Shown here: positions 58,472-64,000 of the stretch, piece after piece
Layout of the letters: each line of letters opens with the position of its first letter
Position numbering within the stretch: position 1 is the stretch's first letter
The notes under the pieces: generated by a model
Database searches by the model: none
What the model was told of the DNA's origin: nothing
The model's input: only the letters and a program-made list of their open reading frames with translations
Assembly: GCA_030668485.1 (NCBI GenBank)
Contig: DAOUTW010000015.1
Coordinates: forward strand, 1-64,000
Length of the DNA stretch: 64,000 nucleotides
Direction: 5' to 3'
From: Candidatus Zixiibacteriota bacterium
GTDB lineage: Bacteria; Zixibacteria; MSB-5A5; GN15; JAAZOE01
Made by a program: the position numbers and the translations under genes

Positions 58472-59261
58472 ATTCAAAGCGATATTCATCGACTCCCTGC
58501 TGGAGGTGCGCGACAGGAAGATATTCTACCTCTACCTCGTGGTGACGTTGGTGGTCGTGCTTATGCTGGTATTACTTCCCAACTTCAAAATCGACGATGT
58601 CGATCTTTTTGAAAGCGGGATCATACCTCCTGAAATGCTGAATGAGGCGGTGTCTCGCTTCTTCGATCAGTTCTTCGGTTTTATGATATTCCTGATGGTC
58701 TTTGGATCGGCAGGGCTATTGCCGTCATTCCTCGCCAAGGGCAGGATAGAACTGACTCTATCCAAACCGATCGACCGCTACCGCCTGCTGTTGATGAAAT
58801 TCGCGTCGGTATTTATCATCATGTGTGTCATTCTGGCGATCCTGACCACCGCTATCTGGCTGATTTTATCCTTCCGCCTGGGAGGATTGTCATGGTATTT
58901 CTTCCTCGGACTGCTTTTTGCCTTTGTCCAGTTTTTCGCCGTCTATAGCATCGTATTCCTGCTCGGAGCGTCTACCAATTCGGCTGCAGTGGCGATTATG
59001 GGCTATTTCATTATACGGGTTGCTACCGGTCTGCTGGCCGGACGGGAGGCTCTTTATAAATTCCTCGGGGAATCGATCTGGAAGAAACTCCTCGATGCCG
59101 TCTATCATATCCTGCCCAAAATCGGCGAAATGGCGGATAATTATGTGCCACTGATGAAAGGGCAGGGGCTGTCCGAGACTTATCCGGTATACTCGACCCT
59201 TGGCATTTCGGTTGCCTTAATTCTTCTGGCCTTGCTGATTTTCAGCCGCCGGGATTATTAA
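58464..59261 (+). CDS. ABC-2-type transporter permease
   Basis: The 265-residue protein has six membrane segments (about 20-38, 72-92, 108-138, 145-167, 170-190, 240-260). It starts with GTG at 58464, overlapping the ATPase gene, the usual coupling for such pairs. The substrate cannot be told from sequence. Confidence 0.85.
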   Translation: MNKFKAIFIDSLLEVRDRKIFYLYLVVTLVVVLMLVLLPNFKIDDVDLFESGIIPPEMLNEAVSRFFDQFFGFMIFLMVFGSAGLLPSFLAKGRIELTLSKPIDRYRLLLMKFASVFIIMCVILAILTTAIWLILSFRLGGLSWYFFLGLLFAFVQFFAVYSIVFLLGASTNSAAVAIMGYFIIRVATGLLAGREALYKFLGESIWKKLLDAVYHILPKIGEMADNYVPLMKGQGLSETYPVYSTLGISVALILLALLIFSRRDY

Positions 59262-59325
59262 ACCTCGGTACTTTCAGCCGGCAACTCCGTCAAAACTCAT
59301 AATTAAATAAAAGATAACCTACTGC

Positions 59326-59354
59326 TTGAATTCTCGTTTCCCCCTGCGTATATT
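59326..59354 (+). promoter_or_regulatory. Sigma-70-type promoter before the M20 peptidase
   Basis: TTGAAT (59326-59331), 17 bases, TATATT (59349-59354), then AGAGGGAGT and the ATG at 59390. Confidence 0.65.
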
Positions 59355-59389
59355 CGGTAATTACAATTTACTTTAGAGGGAGTTAAACT

Positions 59390-60757
59390 ATGGGTCCGTT
59401 TGAATATCTGAAAGAAAATCAGGATAAATCGCTGGAACAACTCAAGGATTTCTTGAGAATTCCCAGCGTCAGCGCCCAATCGGCGCATAAAGACGATATC
59501 AGAAATTGCGCTCAATGGGTGTCCGATTACCTCATAGGCCTCGGCCTCAAATCGGAACTTTGCGAGACCGGCGGCCATCCTCTGGTGTATGGCGAATATC
59601 ATGTCTCCGACGATGTCCCGACCGTTTTGATCTATGGCCACTATGACGTCCAGCCGGTCGATCCGCTTGACCTCTGGAAAACCTCGCCGTTTGAACCGAT
59701 TGAGGAAGACGGCTACCTGATCGCCCGTGGCGCCACCGATGACAAGGGGCAATTGTTTGCCCATCTCAAAGGAACCGAGGCGTACCTCAAGACCGTCGGT
59801 AAAGTCCCGGTCAATCTGAAATTTATGATCGAAGGCGAAGAGGAAGTCCAGTCGGAAAACCTCGACACCTTCATCGAAAACAACAAAGAGAAATTCGCTG
59901 CCGATATCGTCGTCGTGTCGGATGGCTCCATGTACGGCCGCGATCTTCCCGCCATAAACTACGGCCTGCGCGGGATCGCCTTCGTCGAAGTCAAGGTCAC
60001 CGGCCCCGACCGTGACCTGCATTCCGGCTCCTACGGCGGCACCGTCGCCAACCCGATCAATATCCTGGCCAAAATGATCGGGCAATTGCATAACGACGAC
60101 GGGCGCATTGCTATCGACGGCTTCTATGACAACACATATCAGATGACCGATTGGGAAAAAGAACAGATCACCAAACTGCCATTTGACGAAAATGAATTTA
60201 AGGCCTCGACCGGCTCGGTCAAACTATGGGGCGAAAAAGGCTTTATGCCGCTGGAGCAGACCGGTTCTCGCCCGACACTCGATTGCAACGGTATCACCGG
60301 CGGGTATCAGGGTGAGGGAGCCAAGACGATCATTCCGTCATGGGCCTCGACCAAGATTACCATGCGGCTGGTCCCGAAAATGAAACCGGGCGAAATCTGC
60401 GACAAGATCGAAGCTTTTTTAAAGAAAATCTGTCCCGACACGGTCAAGCTCGAAGTTATCAAGCATGGCGGCGCCAACCCGGTTCTGGTCCCGACCGATG
60501 GTCCGTGGCTGGATGCGGCGGCGAAGGCGCTCAAGACGGCTTTCGACAAAGAACCGTATTTCACCAAAGAAGGCGGATCGATCCCGGTGGTAGAGACATT
60601 CAAATCGGCTCTGGGCATCGATACCCTGTTGATCGGTTTCGGGCAGCATGATGATAACGCCCATTCGCCCAACGAACGTTTCCTGGTCAAGGATTTTCAT
60701 CGCGGCTGTGTGACATCGGCGGCGTTGTTTGAAGAATTATCGAAAGTGAAGGCATAG
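59390..60757 (+). CDS. M20-family dipeptidase
   Basis: A dizinc peptidase of the carnosinase-like M20 group. The 455-residue protein has YGHYDVQPVDP (metal His, Asp), GATDDKGQ (bridging Asp), EGEEEVQSEN (catalytic Glu and metal Glu), SDGSMYGRD and the C-terminal metal His in GFGQHDDNAHSPNERF. It is a cytoplasmic enzyme with no signal peptide. The SDR gene follows after three bases. Confidence 0.92.
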   Translation: MGPFEYLKENQDKSLEQLKDFLRIPSVSAQSAHKDDIRNCAQWVSDYLIGLGLKSELCETGGHPLVYGEYHVSDDVPTVLIYGHYDVQPVDPLDLWKTSPFEPIEEDGYLIARGATDDKGQLFAHLKGTEAYLKTVGKVPVNLKFMIEGEEEVQSENLDTFIENNKEKFAADIVVVSDGSMYGRDLPAINYGLRGIAFVEVKVTGPDRDLHSGSYGGTVANPINILAKMIGQLHNDDGRIAIDGFYDNTYQMTDWEKEQITKLPFDENEFKASTGSVKLWGEKGFMPLEQTGSRPTLDCNGITGGYQGEGAKTIIPSWASTKITMRLVPKMKPGEICDKIEAFLKKICPDTVKLEVIKHGGANPVLVPTDGPWLDAAAKALKTAFDKEPYFTKEGGSIPVVETFKSALGIDTLLIGFGQHDDNAHSPNERFLVKDFHRGCVTSAALFEELSKVKA

Positions 60758-60760
60758 ACG

Positions 60761-61549
60761 ATGAATCTCGGTCTTGATAAAAAAGTCGCTCTGGTGGCAG
60801 GCGCTTCGTCCGGTTTGGGATTCGGCGCGGCCAAAATCCTTTTCGATGAAGGAGCCTCGGTCGCCATCTGTTCCAGTAATGAGGAACGGATAGGCAAGGC
60901 AGCTAAGGCGATTTCAGGCGATGACAACAAGGTTTTCCCGGTCGCCTGTGATCTGACTCGCAAAGATGAAATCGACCGACTGATCAAAACGGTTGAAGAA
61001 AAGTTCGGGCGGATCGATATCCTTGTGACCAATTGCGGCGGTCCGCCGACCGGGCAGCATGACACTATCGGTGAGACCGAATTGGAACTTGGTTATAATC
61101 TCACCTTCATGTCGGCTATTCGCATGATCCAGGGCGTCCTGCCGGGGATGAAGGAAAGGAAATTCGGACGGATTATCCTGAGCACCTCAATCTCGGCCAA
61201 ACAGCCGATTGAAAATCTCCTGCTGTCCAACACCTATCGCGCCGGACTTCTTGGCTATGCCAAAACGATTTCGATTGAACTCGGCCCCTTCGGTATTACC
61301 GTCAACAGCGTCCTGCCGGGATTTACCAAAACCGAACGGCTCGATTATCTGGCGGCCGATATATCGGGGCGTACCGGGAAGTCGAAAGAGGAGGTCGCCG
61401 CCGGATGGATCGGTAATATTCCGGTCGGACGGTTGGGAACGCCGGAGGAACTGGGTAGCCTGATCGCATATCTTGCTTCGGACAGGGCCGGATTTATCAC
61501 CGGGACAGCGACCACGGTCGATGGCGGTCAGAATGCCGGACTGCTGTAA
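60761..61549 (+). CDS. SDR-family oxidoreductase with a non-canonical active site
   Basis: The 262-residue protein has the NAD(P)-binding GASSGLGFGAAKIL and the C-terminal SDRAGFITGTATTVDGGQN of SDR enzymes. The catalytic YxxxK motif is missing: the corresponding stretch reads SNTYRAGLLGYAKTI, with no Lys four residues after the Tyr, and the NNAG motif is NCGGPP. A recognised subgroup shares these traits; whether it is active is unclear. It is probably co-transcribed with the peptidase gene. Confidence 0.88.
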   Translation: MNLGLDKKVALVAGASSGLGFGAAKILFDEGASVAICSSNEERIGKAAKAISGDDNKVFPVACDLTRKDEIDRLIKTVEEKFGRIDILVTNCGGPPTGQHDTIGETELELGYNLTFMSAIRMIQGVLPGMKERKFGRIILSTSISAKQPIENLLLSNTYRAGLLGYAKTISIELGPFGITVNSVLPGFTKTERLDYLAADISGRTGKSKEEVAAGWIGNIPVGRLGTPEELGSLIAYLASDRAGFITGTATTVDGGQNAGLL

Positions 61550-61564
61550 TTCAGGCGGTGGTCG

Positions 61565-62461
61565 GTGACGATAGCTAAGCGGCCGGCACTGGGACTTCTG
61601 ATTGCCGCCGCTTTTGCCCATCAGATATTCGGGGGCGGAACCTTTGTTTTCGCCCGGTATGTTCTGCTGCAAGCCGATCCATTTGTCGTCGCCTTTCTAC
61701 GTTATTGCATCGCCGCTGTGGTCTTATATCTGATAGCCCGGCGGATGAGTAATCGCCCGGGCGCTCTCACGATAACATCAGCCGACAAGCGCAAAATCAT
61801 TACCCTCGGTCTGGTCATAATAATTTTCAACCAGACGCTTTATCTCTATGGGCAGAAGTTTACCACCGCCGGTCACGGATCATTGCTTTTTGCCACCACT
61901 CCGATTTTTGTTTATCTGATGGCGATGAAGCGCCTGGGGGAGACCTGGTCGAGAATGAAAGGGATCGGTATCCTTCTGGCGGTTGTCGGTTCGGGGGTAA
62001 TTGTCTTTGAGACCGGGCTGGAGTATGATTTTGCCATGCTCAAGGGCGATCTTGTTATTCTCATCGCTGTGGTAGCCTGGGCCTATTATACCGTATGGGG
62101 CAAACCACTGGTGGAGAAGTACGGTGCCTTCCGAGTTACGGCTTATTCGCTGGCATCCGGAGCTATTGTTTATTTTCCCTTCGGCCTCTATCGCTTTATC
62201 ATAGCCGACCTGTCGCAGGTAGATACGATGGGATGGTTTTCGATTCTCTACATCGCCATTCTGACCTCGGTGGTTGCTTATTCGATCTGGTACTGGCTGC
62301 TGAAATATATGGAAGCCAGCCGCCTGTCGGTCCTGACCAATTTCCAACCGGTAGTCGCGGGGATACTTGGCATCTATATTTTGAATGAACCGCTAACGAT
62401 TCCATTCGTAATCGGCGGCCTAATAATCCTCGCCGGCGTGACGATTACACAGAGAGCATAA
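61565..62461 (+). CDS. EamA/DMT-family transporter
   Basis: The 298-residue membrane protein has about ten helices in two repeats (first starting around LGLLIAAAFAHQIFGGGTFVFARY, second around LVILIAVVAWAYYTVWGKPLVEKYGAF), typical of drug/metabolite exporters. It starts with GTG at 61565 after a weak GGCGGTGGTCG. The substrate is unknown. Confidence 0.88.
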   Translation: MTIAKRPALGLLIAAAFAHQIFGGGTFVFARYVLLQADPFVVAFLRYCIAAVVLYLIARRMSNRPGALTITSADKRKIITLGLVIIIFNQTLYLYGQKFTTAGHGSLLFATTPIFVYLMAMKRLGETWSRMKGIGILLAVVGSGVIVFETGLEYDFAMLKGDLVILIAVVAWAYYTVWGKPLVEKYGAFRVTAYSLASGAIVYFPFGLYRFIIADLSQVDTMGWFSILYIAILTSVVAYSIWYWLLKYMEASRLSVLTNFQPVVAGILGIYILNEPLTIPFVIGGLIILAGVTITQRA

Positions 62462-63392
62462 TAAAATTCATTCCCAATATAAACTAGTGAGCCACCCGTC
62501 CATTCACGAAAGCCATTTTGTACCCATATTTGACCCCTTTTGAGCCCTAAAATGGCTTAAAAATGGCTTATAATGGCTTAAAATGGCATTGTGGAAAAGG
62601 TTATGTTGTTGCCGCACAACGATAAAGTGGCTTTGTTTCGTCATTTTTGCATGTTTTTCGGATTTCTCCTCCTTTGGGGTCATATTTGGACTGTTTCTTG
62701 GGGTGATTTTTTTCATAGATACACCTTTCTTGTTCATGTTCACTTAATATGACGGCATCGGGATTAACAGTAGTTTTATGGTGATTTTGCAGGCAGGGGC
62801 CTGTTTTTGGCTGTCGCGTAGATGACCTAAGATGGGAGCATAGGATTGTCGAAACCATCCTTCGCAATAGTATGGGATTGTCGAAACCACAGGGATTTCG
62901 ACCCACAGGCAGGGGCCTGTTTTTGGCTGTTCCGCCAGAGGCGGACAGGCGTGGGCATGACAGGATAACACTCTTGCGCGTGGGAGACCGGAGTTTTTCA
63001 ACAAACCCCAAACTGTGGGGCACCCGGCCTGCAGGGGCAACAATCACGCGAAGGGCGTAGATAGTTTATTTCCACCATAGATGTGGGTCACCTGCCAAAT
63101 TTTATGGTGGGATATAATAGGCCGCAAAATAAAATGATAAACCCACTTTGCGCCCGTCAAGGGCGATCTAAGGTGGGGTACAAAGCCTTTTGGCCTTGAT
63201 TTGATGTTGATATTGCTATATCTTGACGACGCAACTGGGATATCCTGCAATGCATCGCGAGAACACGGGCAGATTAGGAACATAGATGAAAATGAACAAC
63301 GCGGGGGAACGGATCTGCTGGTTTTCGGGTTGATTTATGGGCGGATCGGACCATTATCGCCATATGCTACAATGCCGAAGAGGAGGTTGTCT
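62462..63392. other. 930-bp repeat-rich region without a recognisable gene
   Basis: It holds four degenerate AAATGGCTTA units (62550-62590), the right-hand copy of the dispersed repeat, two identical 25-bp copies of CAGGCAGGGGCCTGTTTTTG... (62790-62814 and 62906-62930), two copies of GGATTGTCGAAACCA (62843-62857 and 62875-62889), a small palindrome TCCGCC-AGA-GGCGGA (62931-62945) and a stretch around 63060-63360 in which I see nothing. Confidence 0.75.
62504..62743 (-). repeat. Dispersed repeat, right copy, with a 79-codon minus-strand frame
   Basis: Positions about 62550-62655 match the reverse complement of 4-105. On the minus strand a frame from 62743 to 62504 reads KMTKQS.FIVVRQQH in the part matching the left-hand frame (MSKQSQIIVVRQQH), and the two align with no frame shift over about 27 codons. 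This may be conserved DNA that happens to be open, or a small repeat-encoded peptide. Confidence 0.6.
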
Positions 63393-64000
63393 ATGGAAAG
63401 CAAGCAGATGCATTTTCATTGCATCATAATATTCCCGTTCGGTGGTCTGAGAAAGAAAAGCAAAGGGTATGAGCTTTTCGATAAATTGGTACAATTATGT
63501 TGTGATCCAGACCGAGGGAGGAGTCTGGTTGTGGTTTTTGACGCCAAATCTATAGATGCGGGAGAAAACAGGGAAATACTCAATGGATTACGCCCCAAAT
63601 GCCGTGAACTGCTTCGTGCATGGTCCGTCGACACGTGCCAAGGCTGGCTGACAGCATGGGGATGTATCTTTGATAGAGATCTTCAGGGTAGCGAGGCGAA
63701 CCACCGCATAATCTTGCTTCCGGGAGATCTTGAACAGGTAAGCGATGAGACGAAATTTTTCCGAAATTTGGATGCTTTTATTTCAAGCCAAACAACTGAT
63801 TTTCTCATCGGGGATTTTGAAAGCATTAATCGCGTAAGCTCTAAGGAGCTAATTGATACATATGGTGTTTATCCGCTAACTGCCAACTGGTTTCCTGAGG
63901 CATGGCAGGCGATTGCTTCTCTCAAATTGAAAAAAGTCAGATCAGAATTCCTCAATATCAACGTCCCGACGCTTCGCCGTCTATTGAAGAGCCGCGCATT
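63393..64000 (+). CDS. Unrecognised protein, cut by the end of the window
   Basis: ATG at 63393 follows AGAGGAGG by six bases and the frame stays open for 202 codons to the last base. It starts MESKQMHFHCIIIFPFGGLRK and later has SLVVVFDAKSIDAG, HRIILLPGDLEQVSDETKFF and DFLIGDFES, with alternating beta/alpha character and no membrane segment. I cannot name it; LLPGDLE followed by DFLIGDFES gives a faint impression of a nucleotide-sugar or glycosyltransferase fold, which should not be relied on. Codon use (ATA, TTG, TGT, AAT more frequent) differs from the neighbouring genes and could mean transfer. Confidence 0.7.
   Translation, partial: MESKQMHFHCIIIFPFGGLRKKSKGYELFDKLVQLCCDPDRGRSLVVVFDAKSIDAGENREILNGLRPKCRELLRAWSVDTCQGWLTAWGCIFDRDLQGSEANHRIILLPGDLEQVSDETKFFRNLDAFISSQTTDFLIGDFESINRVSSKELIDTYGVYPLTANWFPEAWQAIASLKLKKVRSEFLNINVPTLRRLLKSRA

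Noticed and set aside
62601-63047. A 148-codon minus-strand frame in the right repeat region
   Set aside because: It spans several repeat units and palindromes; its sequence reflects the repeats rather than a protein.

Overview
The window is about 50% GC and comes from a motile, diderm (Gram-negative type) bacterium. It has P- and L-ring flagellar genes (flgI, flgH), outer-membrane beta-barrel and polysaccharide-export genes, and two secreted proteins whose C-termini carry the NxPNPFNP-type tail seen in type IX-like secretion. That tail, with a PorV-like barrel and sigma-54/sigma-28 flagellar promoters, suggests a member of the FCB superphylum (Zixibacteria, Marinimicrobia or KSB1-like lineages). 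The lineage is inferred; no rRNA gene is present.

Layout. (1) 1-587: dispersed and tandem hairpin repeats. (2) 588-30374: a large flagellar island: motAB, flgBC, a small unknown, fliEFGHIJ, an opposite-strand secreted-protein gene, flgFGAHIJ, flgN, flgK, csrA, a 58-aa unknown, flgL, fliW, a glycosyltransferase-TPR gene, fliC, flaG, fliD, fliS, a second FlgN/FliT-like chaperone, flgM and an HDOD gene. The hook genes flgD and flgE, fliK, the switch genes fliM/N, the export-gate genes and the sigma-28 gene are not here and must lie elsewhere. (3) 30504-41300: tRNA-Val, then the housekeeping run thrS-infC-rpmI-rplT-pheS-pheT-coiled-coil-zapA-rny-ymdB-folD. (4) 41671-46850: a secreted cargo protein translationally coupled to a PorV-like barrel with TPRs. 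(5) 46982-50931: an anti-sigma kinase/PP2C phosphatase fusion and a diguanylate cyclase. (6) 51118-57457: an exopolysaccharide export, chain-length, tyrosine-kinase and deacetylase cluster. (7) 57527-62461: ABC exporter, M20 peptidase, SDR and EamA transporter. (8) 62462-63392: repeats, including an inverted copy of the repeat at the left edge. (9) 63393-64000: the start of an unrecognised gene cut by the window end.

How it works together. The flagellar genes show a two-tier regulatory layout readable in the DNA: sigma-54 type -24/-12 sites sit just before flgB and flgF (basal body and rod), and sigma-28 type sites precede fliC, flgM and, more weakly, motA. FlgM, encoded at the end, is the expected sigma-28 antagonist. 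A third layer is post-transcriptional: csrA and fliW lie near fliC, and the fliC leader has a GGA-in-loop hairpin followed by a GGA-bearing Shine-Dalgarno, the arrangement expected of a CsrA-repressed flagellin mRNA. The phosphatase/kinase fusion, diguanylate cyclase and exopolysaccharide genes further along fit a motile-to-sessile control module, but that link is inference from neighbourhood.

The most distinctive observations are the fliC leader architecture with a 10-codon upstream ORF, the AUA start of infC, the kinase-phosphatase fusion protein, the cargo/PorV-TPR pair, FlgJ carrying a lytic-transglycosylase domain, the secreted T9SS-tail gene sitting where hook genes are normally found, and the inverted dispersed repeats at both window edges whose embedded reading frame is conserved.
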